DNA of 64,000 nucleotides from Streptomyces pristinaespiralis (GTDB lineage: Bacteria; Actinomycetota; Actinomycetes; Streptomycetales; Streptomycetaceae), in the NCBI RefSeq assembly GCF_001278075.1, contig NZ_CP011340.1, forward strand, positions 4,898,001 to 4,962,000. Direction: 5' to 3'. The translations under genes were made by a program, and so were the position numbers. Each line of letters opens with the position of its first letter. The stretch's first letter is position 1. Below the pieces are notes generated by a model. That model searched no databases, was not told the origin of the DNA, and saw nothing but the letters and a program-made list of their open reading frames with translations. Of the stretch, positions 1-7,708 are shown in pieces.

Positions 1-416
1 GGGGCTGGTCACTCCGCACGGGCAACATCGATGGGTGCTGGGAGCGAGTGACCTCACGAGTCCGAAAACACCTCGAAGCTAGTCCGGTGTCACCGGCGAA
101 GGCCGGGAAAAGCACCTGCATCGCACAAATGTGTGACCCCTGGGGCTGTGGCCTTGGGACGGGGGTCCCGCGTGGTAGGAGCCCGGAGGCTGCCTCTTAC
201 CGCTGGCGCGCGCAACAAAGAGCTCGCGCCGCACGGCTCCCGGGCGGTGCGGCAGTCGGCGCAGCAGATCCGCGGAAAGTGCGGGGCTGCGACACAGACC
301 CGGCGGTCGACGCCGGGGCGATTTCCGCCGAACCGTATGTGTTGTGCGTCACGTTGAAGTTGAATGGTCGTGTCGGGCATCAGCGCACGTGGACACGTCC
401 TGCAGGGGGTCCCGGG
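1..416. other. Non-coding leader before the PAS gene
   Basis: I see no convincing gene here. The frame of the downstream PAS gene is open from near position 48, but its first 120 or so codons have no family-like character, and a better start lies at 417. The stretch may hold the promoter of that gene and the end of an upstream locus outside the window. Confidence 0.5.
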
Positions 417-1805
417 ATGAGTGCTTCCAGGAGTGAGATCACCGACGCGCCCGGTGCCGGCGGGCGCGAGCCGGGGCCGCCGGGGGCGGATCTGCTCGCG
501 GCGCTGCTCGACGGCATGGACGCCGCGCTCTGCGCCTTCGACGCCGCGGGGGTCGTGACGCACTGGAACCGCGAGGCGGAGCGGATACTCGGCTGGTCGG
601 CGCGGGAGGCGGTCGGGCGGCGGGGCTTCGCCGGGTGGGCCGTGCGCAGCGCGGACGCGGCCGAGGTGCAGGGGCGGTTGATGGCCGCGATGGACGCGCC
701 GGGCCGGCAGGTGCACGAGTTCGCGCTGCTGCGCAAGGACGGCGGGCGGGTGCTCGTACGGACACAGTCCGCGCGGGTGCTGGGCGCGGACGGCAAGCCT
801 GCCGGGGTCTACTGCGCCTTCAGCGAGGTGCACACGCAGATCGACCTGGAGCGGTCCATCGCGCTGAGCGAGGCGCTCTTCGACGAGGCGTCGTGGGGTG
901 TCGTGCTGGTCGACGTGGATCTGCGTCCCGCCGTCGTCAACGGCGAGGCGGCCCGTGCGCTCGGGGCGGGCCGTACGTCCGCGCTCGGCCGGCCGCTCGG
1001 CGAGTTGCTGGAGCAGGGCGTGGAGGAGCTGGAGGGCGCGCTGCAGCACGTGCTGGCGGAGGGTGCGCCGCGGGGGCTCGTGGACCTGTGGGTGTCCGTC
1101 GCGCCGGCGGAGGGGCGTGAGCAACGGCGTTGCTGGCGCAGCGGGTTCGTGCGGCTGGCCTCCCCGCTGGCGGAGGAGCCGGTTCCGCTCGGGGTGGGGT
1201 GGCTGTTCCACGATGTGACGGACGCCAAGCTGGCGGAGCAGGAGGCGAACCGGCTGCGGTTCAGGTCGAGTCAGCTGCACCGGGCGGGGCGTGCGGCCTC
1301 GGAGTGCGAGGACCCGCTGGAGGCGGCGACCGCGTATCTCGACTTCGCGTTGGCGGGATTCGCCGATCACGCGCTGCTCGACGTGGCCGAGGGCGACGGC
1401 GAGGGCGGTGGCGGTACGGAGGGCGGCGGGGAACGTCTGGTGCGGGCCGTCGCGTCACCGGCCGGCGCGCCCGGCCCGGCCGCGGGCGTGGCGGGCGGTG
1501 GGCTTCCGGTGCGGTACGCGCCCGGGCACCCGGCGCTGCAGGCCGTGGAGCGGCTCGGCTCGGTGCGGGCGAGTGCCGGCGCGGAGGGCACGCCCGGGGA
1601 GTGGGCGGAGCGCCGGCAGTGGCCGAAGGAAGCGGCGCACGCCCTGTGCACGGTGCTGCGCAGCCGTGGCCGGACACTCGGCGTGCTGACCTTCCTGCGC
1701 GGCGCGGCCCGTCCGGCGTTCGAGCGTCCGGACGCCGTGTACGCGGAGAGCGTCGCGGTGCTCACCGCCTCGGCACTGGACCTGGCGCAGTCGACGGGCG
1801 ACTGA
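417..1805 (+). CDS. PAS/GAF-type sensor protein
   Basis: A predicted cytoplasmic sensor of about 462 residues. The first PAS fold spans roughly residues 25-145 (a typical FDAAGVVTHWNREAERILGW segment) and a second PAS fold roughly 150-275, ending in a HDVT motif. A GAF-like C-terminal part (about 285-460) carries a Gly/Ala-rich insertion. I see no kinase, HATPase, PP2C phosphatase or DNA-binding domain, so it probably passes a signal to a partner. The ATG at 417 is preceded by a GGGGG ribosome-binding site and gives a protein that begins just before the first PAS fold. The ligand is unknown. It converges on the SIS gene. Confidence 0.8.
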   Translation: MSASRSEITDAPGAGGREPGPPGADLLAALLDGMDAALCAFDAAGVVTHWNREAERILGWSAREAVGRRGFAGWAVRSADAAEVQGRLMAAMDAPGRQVHEFALLRKDGGRVLVRTQSARVLGADGKPAGVYCAFSEVHTQIDLERSIALSEALFDEASWGVVLVDVDLRPAVVNGEAARALGAGRTSALGRPLGELLEQGVEELEGALQHVLAEGAPRGLVDLWVSVAPAEGREQRRCWRSGFVRLASPLAEEPVPLGVGWLFHDVTDAKLAEQEANRLRFRSSQLHRAGRAASECEDPLEAATAYLDFALAGFADHALLDVAEGDGEGGGGTEGGGERLVRAVASPAGAPGPAAGVAGGGLPVRYAPGHPALQAVERLGSVRASAGAEGTPGEWAERRQWPKEAAHALCTVLRSRGRTLGVLTFLRGAARPAFERPDAVYAESVAVLTASALDLAQSTGD

Positions 1806-1864
1806 TGCCGGCGCACCGGGGCGCCGGCGGCGCGCTCGCCTGCGCGGCGGGCGGCCCCGGTCCC

Positions 1865-2000
1865 GGCTCGGTGCCGGTGACAGACCCGGCCGGCGCCCCC
1901 GGCCCGGCTCAGTGCCGTGGAAGATCCGGCGGCCACCCGGCCCGGGAGGGAGTGCCGGTGGGAGCCGCGGCCGGCGGACCCGCCCCGGGCTCAGTGCCGG
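1865..2000. repeat. Short repeats around an SIS gene stop codon
   Basis: The word GGCTCRGTGCCG occurs at 1865-1877, 1906-1917 and 1988-2000. The last copy contains the stop codon and last codons of the SIS gene (minus strand), so the other two look like decayed duplications of that gene end inside the convergent intergenic space. Confidence 0.5.
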
Positions 2001-2746
2001 TAGAAGATGCGGTCGCGGTACTCGCTCATCACGCGGCCGTTCCACTCGTGCCCGCCGTCGACGTTGCCCGAGCGCAGCAGCGGCGGCTCGATGCCCCGCT
2101 CGGCGAGCTGCTCCGCCGCGGCGGCCATCGTCGCCTGCATCAGTGCGCTGGTGACGACGGTCGAGGCGGGGGCGAACGGCGCTTCGATGCTCTCGTGGGT
2201 CAGCTCGGCGTCGCCGACGGCGATGTGGGAGTCGAGCACGATGTCGCAGTGGTCCTTGAGGAACGTGCCGGAGGCGTGGCGGGACTTCGTCTCCGTGGCG
2301 TAGGCGACCGAGGTCACGCCGATGACCGTGAGGCCGAGGGCGCGGGCGTTCATGGCCATCTCGACGGGCAGTGCGTTGCGGCCCGAGAGGGAGATGATCA
2401 CGAGGAGGTCGCCGGCCTGTGCCGGGCTGGAGTCGAGCACCGCGGCCGCGAGGCCGTCGACGCGTTCGAGCGCGGAGCCGAGCGTGGCCGGTACGACGTC
2501 GACGCCGACGACGCCGGGGACGGCGAGCAGGTTCATCACGGCGAGGCCGCCGGCCCGGTAGACGACGTCCTGCGCGGCGAGAGAGGAGTGGCCGGCGCCG
2601 AACGCGAAGAGCCGGCCGCCCGCTTCGACGGTGTCGGCGACGGCCTTGCCCGCGGCCGCGATGCTCCGGGACTCCTCGTCCCGCACCTGCTGAAGCAGAC
2701 CGATCGCGGCGTCGAAGAACTGACCGGCCAGCTTGCTCTCGCTCAT
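1991..2746 (-). CDS. SIS-domain (sugar isomerase-like) protein
   Basis: This 251-residue protein belongs to the SIS-fold family formerly grouped as UPF0309, which binds phosphosugars. The SIS core lies at about residues 35-190, with a GAGHSSLAAQ phosphate-binding turn and a second IISLSGRNALPVE motif that fits the Ser-rich phosphosugar loop. No DNA-binding RpiR-type N-terminus is present, so it is more likely an enzyme or binding protein than a regulator. The ATG at 2746 has an AAAGG site upstream. It is divergent from dmdR1, a pairing I recall as conserved in Streptomyces. The substrate is unknown. Confidence 0.85.
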   Translation of the reverse strand: MSESKLAGQFFDAAIGLLQQVRDEESRSIAAAGKAVADTVEAGGRLFAFGAGHSSLAAQDVVYRAGGLAVMNLLAVPGVVGVDVVPATLGSALERVDGLAAAVLDSSPAQAGDLLVIISLSGRNALPVEMAMNARALGLTVIGVTSVAYATETKSRHASGTFLKDHCDIVLDSHIAVGDAELTHESIEAPFAPASTVVTSALMQATMAAAAEQLAERGIEPPLLRSGNVDGGHEWNGRVMSEYRDRIFYRH

Positions 2747-2934
2747 CGCCGAGCCCTTTCCGCAGGGGTGGGGGAATACCGGTGGTACCCGTGTCGCGGA
2801 TCACGTTGCGGTCCGGACCATTCCCCTGTCAATACGGCCCGGGCCCGGGGCGGCACGGTTGTCGGCGGGATGCGCAAGAATTGACCTGGGGCCAGCGAAC
2901 GACTGATTTCAAGTCACAGCATCGAGGGGCACGT

Positions 2935-3627
2935 ATGTCCGGACTGATCGACACGACGGAGATGTATCTCCGCACCATCCTCGAGCTCGAGGAGGAAGGT
3001 GTGGTGCCCATGCGGGCCCGTATCGCGGAGCGGCTCGACCAGAGCGGTCCGACGGTCAGCCAGACCGTGGCGCGCATGGAGCGCGACGGTCTGGTGACGG
3101 TGGCCGGCGACCGGCATCTGGAACTGACCGGCGAAGGCCGGCAGCTGGCCACACGCGTGATGCGCAAGCACCGGCTCGCCGAGTGTCTGCTCGTCGACGT
3201 GATCGGGCTGGAGTGGGAGCAGGTCCACGCGGAGGCCTGCCGCTGGGAGCACGTGATGAGCGAGGCGGTGGAGCGGCGGGTGCTGGAGCTGCTGCGTCAC
3301 CCGACGGAGTCGCCGTACGGGAATCCGATCCCGGGGCTCGAGGAGCTGGGGGAGAAGGCGGAGGCCGACCCGTTCCTGGACGACAGCATGGTCTCCCTGG
3401 CCGAGCTGGACCCGGGCGCGGACGGCAAGACGGTGGTCGTGCGGCGGATCGGTGAGCCGATCCAGACCGACGCCCAGCTGATGTACACGCTGCGGCGTGC
3501 GGGCGTGCAGCCCGGTTCCGTGGTGAGCGTGACCGAGTCGGCGGGCGGTGTGCTCGTGGGCAGCAGCGGTGAGGCGGCGGAGCTGGACGCGGAGGTGGCG
3601 TCGCACGTGTTCGTCGCGAAGCGCTGA
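2935..3627 (+). CDS. dmdR1: Iron-dependent DtxR-family repressor DmdR1
   Basis: A 230-residue DtxR/IdeR-type regulator that represses siderophore and iron-uptake genes when loaded with Fe(II). The winged-helix domain covers residues 1-72, the dimer and metal domain 73-140, and an SH3/FeoA-like domain about 150-230. Metal ligands are visible: His and Glu in RKHRLAECLL, and His, Cys, Glu, His in VHAEACRWEH. Length and neighbours match S. coelicolor DmdR1. The ATG at 2935 follows GAGGGGC. I found no iron box in the 188-bp divergent region, so autoregulation by iron is not supported. The antisense strand is open across the whole gene (see findings). Confidence 0.9.
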   Translation: MSGLIDTTEMYLRTILELEEEGVVPMRARIAERLDQSGPTVSQTVARMERDGLVTVAGDRHLELTGEGRQLATRVMRKHRLAECLLVDVIGLEWEQVHAEACRWEHVMSEAVERRVLELLRHPTESPYGNPIPGLEELGEKAEADPFLDDSMVSLAELDPGADGKTVVVRRIGEPIQTDAQLMYTLRRAGVQPGSVVSVTESAGGVLVGSSGEAAELDAEVASHVFVAKR

Positions 3628-3706
3628 CGGCTGCGCCGAGGTCGGTGCCGGCTGTGTGCGGCACACCTGTGCCGACACACGTTTGCCGACACCTGTGGTG
3701 ATGACC

Positions 3707-3746
3707 ACGCGGGCGTCTGTGCGAATGTCCGCACAGACGCCCGCGT
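3707..3746 (+). terminator. dmdR1: Perfect 17-bp hairpin after dmdR1
   Basis: ACGCGGGCGTCTGTGCG (3707-3723) and its exact reverse complement (3730-3746) enclose a 6-nt loop. There is no U-tract, which is normal for Streptomyces terminators. It lies 80 bp after the dmdR1 stop. Confidence 0.75.
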
Positions 3747-3755
3747 CGGCGTCTC

Positions 3756-3851
3756 GCGGCGCCGGCGTGCTGTGACCCCGGCGTCCTGCGGCGCCGGCGT
3801 GCTGCGGCGCCGGCGTGCTGTGACTCCGGCGTCCTGCGGCGCCGGCGCCGC
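3756..3851. repeat. Six tandem 16-bp units
   Basis: Units at 3756, 3772, 3788, 3804, 3820 and 3836 alternate between GCGGCGCCGGCGTGCT-like and GTGACYCCGGCGTCCT-like forms. The array follows the dmdR1 terminator directly. No function is evident; slippage expansion is the simplest explanation. Confidence 0.7.
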
Positions 3852-4171
3852 GGTGCGCGCCCGCCTCGAGGTGCGGCTGCTGCGTCCGGACCGGTCCCGT
3901 CGCCTCGCCGGAGGGGGCGGGGCCGGTCCGTTTTTTCACATGGATGAAACCGTTTTCCGTCCGGAATGGCAGCGGCCGGGGGAATCGCGTGCCACTCTGA
4001 GGCGGAGGCATATGACCACGGCCGGGGGGTGGGGACCCCCACCGAGGGCAGGGGAGGGATCCGGTGATGCGCCCGTCGTACGCCCCGCGCGTGAACCGGC
4101 GCGGACGCCCGCGCGGGCTTCCGGGCGCCTCCCTGCGCTGCCGCTTCTGCGGGGACCCACTGACAGGAAGG

Positions 4172-4199
4172 GGTCCCGGCGCCCGAGGGCGCCGGGACC
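4172..4199. terminator. Perfect 13-bp GC hairpin
   Basis: GGTCCCGGCGCCC at 4172-4184 pairs with GGGCGCCGGGACC at 4187-4199. No clear gene ends just before it, so it may terminate read-through from dmdR1 or a short RNA from the region. Confidence 0.5.
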
Positions 4200-4366
4200 T
4201 GTCCTCCCCTGTGCTGACCCGGAGCCCCGAGCTCCCAGGGTCAATCCCCACGGACCGTTTTTCCCCGAGCGGTCCGCCTCCCGCAGAAGATCTCCCCTCG
4301 GCAGCGCGAGTCAATCCCGGTATGTGGTCACTCGAACGAGCGGTGTTGCGTGGCAGAACCGCGTTT

Positions 4367-4382
4367 TCGAATACAAGTTCGA
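4367..4382. promoter_or_regulatory. Candidate LexA/SOS box
   Basis: TCGAATACAAGTTCGA differs at one position from the actinobacterial SOS box TCGAAC-N4-GTTCGA. It lies 62 bp upstream of the hydrolase start. Confidence 0.35.
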
Positions 4383-4444
4383 TACTCTGACGGAGTTCCA
4401 CACGGGGCTCACACGAGCCAGTCCTACTCGGGGGAGAGAAGGGG

Positions 4445-5320
4445 GTGCCAGGGCCGATGGTGCGGCGCATCGACGTGACCGGAGCAGGTGGCGTACGCCT
4501 GGCTGCCTGGGAGTTCGCGGACCCGCCCAAGGGCCGCGCGGAAGGGGACACCACCCCGGGGGTCTTATTGCTCCACGGCCTGATGGGCCGGGCATCGCAC
4601 TGGGCCTCGACGGCCCGGTGGCTCTCCGAGCGGCACCGCGCGGTCGCACTCGACCAGCGGGGCCACGGCCGCAGTGACAAGCCCGCGGAAGGGCCGTACA
4701 CCCGCGACGCGTACGTGGCCGACGCCGAGGCCGCGATCGAACAGCTCGGTCTCGCGCCCGTGACCCTGATCGGTCACGCGATGGGCGCACTCACCGCCTG
4801 GCAGCTCGCGGCCAAGCGCCCGGACCTGGTCCGGGCCCTGATCATCTGCGACATGCGGGCCTCCGCGCTCGGCGCCGCGTCGCAGCGCGAGTGGGAGGAG
4901 TGGTTCCGCTCCTGGCCCGTCCCGTTCGCGACCCTGGCGGACGTCCGCAAGTGGTTCGGTGAGGACGACCCCCGGGTCGAGCGGCCGAACCCGGCCCGCG
5001 GCGAGTTCTTCGCGGAGGTCATGGCGGAGCGGGCCGACGGCTGGCGCCCGGTGTTCTCCCGCCGGCAGATGCTCACGTCACGCGAGACGTGGGTCCACGA
5101 CGCCCACTGGGAGGAGCTGGCCCAGGTCCGCTGCCCCACGCTGGTGGTCCGCGGACTCGACGGCGAACTGGGCCGCGCGGAGGCCCAGGAGATGGTCCGC
5201 GTGCTGCCCCGAGGCCAGTACGGCGAGGTGTCCGACGCGGGCCACCTGGTCCACTACGACTGCCCCTCCGGCTGGCGGACGGCGATCGAGCCTTTCCTGG
5301 ACGGGGTCCTGACGCCGTGA
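4445..5320 (+). CDS. Alpha/beta-hydrolase fold protein with Ala in place of the nucleophile
   Basis: A 291-residue cytoplasmic alpha/beta-hydrolase fold protein. The oxyanion motif LLLHGLMG (about residues 41-48), the DQRGHGRSDKP strand, a GLDGEL acid loop and a DAGHLVH histidine loop are all present. The nucleophile elbow, however, reads GHAMG, with Ala112 where Ser, Asp or Cys is expected. It therefore cannot use the usual covalent mechanism and may bind or rearrange a ligand instead. The GTG at 4445 follows GAGAAGGG; an ATG at 4457 is an alternative. The next gene overlaps by 4 bp, so the two are translationally coupled. Confidence 0.85.
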   Translation: MPGPMVRRIDVTGAGGVRLAAWEFADPPKGRAEGDTTPGVLLLHGLMGRASHWASTARWLSERHRAVALDQRGHGRSDKPAEGPYTRDAYVADAEAAIEQLGLAPVTLIGHAMGALTAWQLAAKRPDLVRALIICDMRASALGAASQREWEEWFRSWPVPFATLADVRKWFGEDDPRVERPNPARGEFFAEVMAERADGWRPVFSRRQMLTSRETWVHDAHWEELAQVRCPTLVVRGLDGELGRAEAQEMVRVLPRGQYGEVSDAGHLVHYDCPSGWRTAIEPFLDGVLTP

Positions 5321-6114
5321 CAGCCCTCGGTCCGCCCGCGGCGCCCCTGCCCACCGGTCCGGCGGAGCTCCAGATCGCCGACGTCCTGGCCGTGGACGAA
5401 CACGGCGCCGTGTGCGTCGTGCGCTGCGTGGCCGGCGTCGCCCGGCTCGGGCAGACGTACGAGAGCGGGCGCCTGGTCCTCGATGCGATGGACCGGTACG
5501 GCCGGCCGGTGGACCGGGTGGATCCGCCGCACAGCGCGAGGGTGCGCCTCTCCGGCGCGGACGCGGCCCGGCTCCGCGCACGCACGGTCCTCTCCACGGA
5601 CGGGCCCCGCCGCTTCGGGTACGTGGGCCCGCGCGAGATCTGGCATGCGGCGGAGGACGCCCCGGAGGGCCGGGTCGTCCGCGGCGCCGACGACTTCCGG
5701 GAGTGGGCCGCGGACCGGGAGCCCGAGGAGTGGGCGGAACCGTTCACGTACGTCGTCGACGAGGACGGATTCCTCCGGCTGGCCGCCCGGCGCAGCGAGC
5801 ACGTCGCCTGTGCCGGGCGGGCCGGTGTCCGTGCGGCCGGGGAGATCGCCTTCGGGCGGGACGGAGACGGCTGGGAGGTGGTCGAGGTCAGCAACCAGTC
5901 CACGGGCTACTGCCCCGACCCCGACTGCTGGCCGTCCGTCGCCGCCGCCCTCGACCGGGCCGGGATCCCGCGACCGGCGCGGTTCACGCACGAGATCGTC
6001 TTCCGCCGCTGCACGGGCTGCGCGGAGCTCAACATCGTGCGGGAGGAGCACTACGTGTGCGCGTTCTGCGGGGAGGACCTGCCGGGGGCGGCGCGCCTGC
6101 GTGACGTCAGCTGA
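5317..6114 (+). CDS. Conserved hypothetical protein with C-terminal zinc ribbon
   Basis: A 265-residue protein of unknown function. Its GTG start at 5317 overlaps the stop of the hydrolase gene (GTGA), which indicates an operon. The C-terminal 80 residues contain NQSTGYCPDPDCWPS and then two CxxC pairs, CTGC and CAFC, about 16 residues apart, as in a small zinc ribbon. The N-terminal part is polar, with no membrane segment or signal peptide. The pairing with a hydrolase lacking its nucleophile suggests a shared role, but nothing in the sequence shows what it is. The 3' end overlaps the convergent gene by 8 bp. Confidence 0.75.
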   Translation: MTALGPPAAPLPTGPAELQIADVLAVDEHGAVCVVRCVAGVARLGQTYESGRLVLDAMDRYGRPVDRVDPPHSARVRLSGADAARLRARTVLSTDGPRRFGYVGPREIWHAAEDAPEGRVVRGADDFREWAADREPEEWAEPFTYVVDEDGFLRLAARRSEHVACAGRAGVRAAGEIAFGRDGDGWEVVEVSNQSTGYCPDPDCWPSVAAALDRAGIPRPARFTHEIVFRRCTGCAELNIVREEHYVCAFCGEDLPGAARLRDVS

Positions 6115-6952
6115 GCGGCTTGCGGACCTGCTCACGGACCTGGGTCGTCATCTCGGCCGCTGCCTCGAGGTCGATGTCCTGCGGGGACTTCGTCGAGGTG
6201 GCGGCCGTGACCACGGTCACCGACGCGCTGGTGTTCTCGTCGGCCCAGGCGCAGATGGGCAACGAGGCGGTTCCGCCGCCGTCCTGAGCCATCGTCACGA
6301 CCTGGCAGGTGACGGTGACATCGGAGCCGGCCGGGGTGACGTCCTTCGCCGGGACGGCGAGCGTGGCGCCGTCCGCCGTGGCCGCGCCGTCGAGCATCTT
6401 CTCGCGGGCCGTGTCCGGGTTCCTGATCCGGCCGTGCATACCGGACAGCACCAGGACCCCGCCCTCCGACGCGGACGTGTACTGGGCCACCGTGGCCTGC
6501 GGGTCGCGGATGTCGGTCTCGTCGACCGGTGACGACTCGAGCTCCTTCTGCCGCTGGGCGGACTGGTCGTCGGCGAGCTCGTACTTCCCGTCGAGCAGCG
6601 TCCGAGGTGCGGTCAGCCGGTATTCGGCGGCCGGGTACGCGGCGCCGCCGCCCCCGCCGCCCGGCCGCAGGACATCGGCCGCGAACCAGCCGAAGGCGAG
6701 GAGTCCGATGATCGACGCCATCACGATGACCACGTTCCGGGCGGTGTGGTCCTTCTTCGGCGGCTGTACCGGCGGGGCGTACGGGTAGGGCGAGGGCGCG
6801 CCCCATCCGCCCGCGGGCGGGTACGGCTGCCCGCCGTACCCGGGCTGCGGGGGTACGGGCGGGGCTGCGTGTCCCGGGTAAGGCGGCTGCGGCTGCGGCG
6901 GCCCGCCGTATGGATTCGGCTGCTGCCCGTACGGATTCTGCGGCGTCGACAT
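6107..6952 (-). CDS. Pro/Gly/Tyr-rich single-pass membrane protein
   Basis: A protein of about 281 residues with a cytoplasmic N-terminus rich in PYGGPPQP-type segments (residues 1-70), one membrane helix (about 75-97, NVVIVMASIIGLLAFGWFAA) and an extracytoplasmic domain of some 180 residues. This layout is common among Streptomyces surface proteins of unknown function. The outer domain has no recognised motif. I chose the ATG at 6952 (MSTPQN); another ATG lies two codons earlier at 6958, and neither has a strong ribosome-binding site. Confidence 0.75.
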   Translation of the reverse strand: MSTPQNPYGQQPNPYGGPPQPQPPYPGHAAPPVPPQPGYGGQPYPPAGGWGAPSPYPYAPPVQPPKKDHTARNVVIVMASIIGLLAFGWFAADVLRPGGGGGGAAYPAAEYRLTAPRTLLDGKYELADDQSAQRQKELESSPVDETDIRDPQATVAQYTSASEGGVLVLSGMHGRIRNPDTAREKMLDGAATADGATLAVPAKDVTPAGSDVTVTCQVVTMAQDGGGTASLPICAWADENTSASVTVVTAATSTKSPQDIDLEAAAEMTTQVREQVRKPLS

Positions 6953-7261
6953 GACCATGACGCTACGTCATTGTCGCCGGCCCGGTTTCCCCACCAGGCA
7001 CCGCACCCGCGCCATTCGGCCACCTCGCGCAAGGCCGCGTCGTCGCTGCTCCGTTCACTTCGCGTGCCCCGCAACCGAATTGCCGTGTCGGTCGGCACTC
7101 TGCGGCGGGGGAGCGGCACTCACCCGGGCTCGGCAGCGGAATTGATTCAATGATGAACAGGCGATCCATCTCACATCGTGCTCACGATCCTGGCCGGCGA
7201 CGCACGAGCCCGTACGGTCACCTCCGACCCGCCTGGGCAGGCGTCCGAGCAGGGAACTCGC
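6953..7261. other. Upstream region of the broken lipoprotein gene
   Basis: No gene is supported here. The sequence separates a minus-strand membrane-protein gene from the plus-strand lipoprotein remnant and must hold their promoters. An AGGGAA ribosome-binding site (7251-7256) precedes the ATG at 7262. Confidence 0.4.
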
Positions 7262-7594
7262 ATGCGTCGGAGACTGCTTCGGTGTTCTGTCGGCCTTCAT
7301 GGTGAGCGGATGTACCGGGAATTGGGGCCTGGAATCCCTCGCTGACGGCATTCGAACGGAATCGCCGCTGACGAGCGGGAAGTCGTAGCCGCTGGGAATG
7401 GCCTGCACGGGAAGGGAAGGGCCGAACTGTCGGTTCACATCGAAGGCGAACCGGTTGTCCGGAGTTTCGAGTGTGACGGCACCGCGGTTCATCAGCGGAT
7501 CACGAAGGCGCCGAGCAGACTGAAGGGCGATGTCGGCGGCGCACCGGGATCCTCCGGGACGGTCGCCCGGCGTATCGGCGGGACCGGCATGTGA
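7262..7594 (+). pseudogene. Small lipoprotein gene broken by two compensating frameshifts
   Basis: The ATG at 7262 (AGGGAA upstream) begins MRRRLLR. A shift by one base near 7283 then gives a textbook lipoprotein signal and lipobox, VLSAFMVSGCTGNW (Cys at about 7311). A second, opposite shift between about 7343 and 7386 returns to the first frame, which then reads DEREVVAAGNGLHGKG and SVHIEGEPVVRSFECDG and stops at 7594. Read in a single frame the gene stops at 7343. The rebuilt product would be an exported lipoprotein of about 110 residues. Sequencing error is an alternative to true decay. Confidence 0.55.
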
Positions 7595-7616
7595 GCGAGC
7601 AGCACCGCACGGACCG

Positions 7617-7661
7617 ACGGCCGCCGTCCCGTCCCCCGACAGGGGGTGGGACGGCGGCCGT
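7617..7661. terminator. Bidirectional terminator
   Basis: ACGGCCGCCGTCCC at 7617-7630 pairs exactly with GGGACGGCGGCCGT (7648-7661). An inner CCCCC/GGGGG stem extends it after a small mismatch. It separates the plus-strand lipoprotein remnant from the minus-strand ABC transporter genes. Confidence 0.8.
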
Positions 7662-7708
7662 TCACCGTTGGACGCCCCTGGGCCGCGGGCACGCCACGGC
7701 CGGGCGCG

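Larger units (their letters stand above)
3628..4444. other. Long intergenic region with hairpins and repeats
   Basis: These 817 bases separate dmdR1 from the hydrolase gene. They hold a 17-bp perfect hairpin (3707-3746), a 16-bp tandem repeat (3756-3851), a second perfect hairpin (4172-4199) and an SOS-box-like inverted repeat (4367-4382). Short open frames exist but none has family-like sequence together with a good ribosome-binding site. Confidence 0.5.

Noticed and set aside
2747..2934. Iron box (DtxR/IdeR operator) upstream of dmdR1
   Set aside because: No TTAGGTTAGGCTAACCTAA-like palindrome could be found in the divergent region.
4064..4390. Possible small gene starting with GTGATG and carrying a CRFCG motif
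   Set aside because: Its frame runs through the perfect hairpin at 4172-4199 and then becomes meaningless; it has one CxxC only and no family resemblance.
7055..7492. Minus-strand open frame of about 145 codons
   Set aside because: It lies antisense to the lipoprotein remnant, has no ribosome-binding site, and its later half is Arg/Ser-rich noise. The plus strand gives a lipobox and a coherent C-terminal part.
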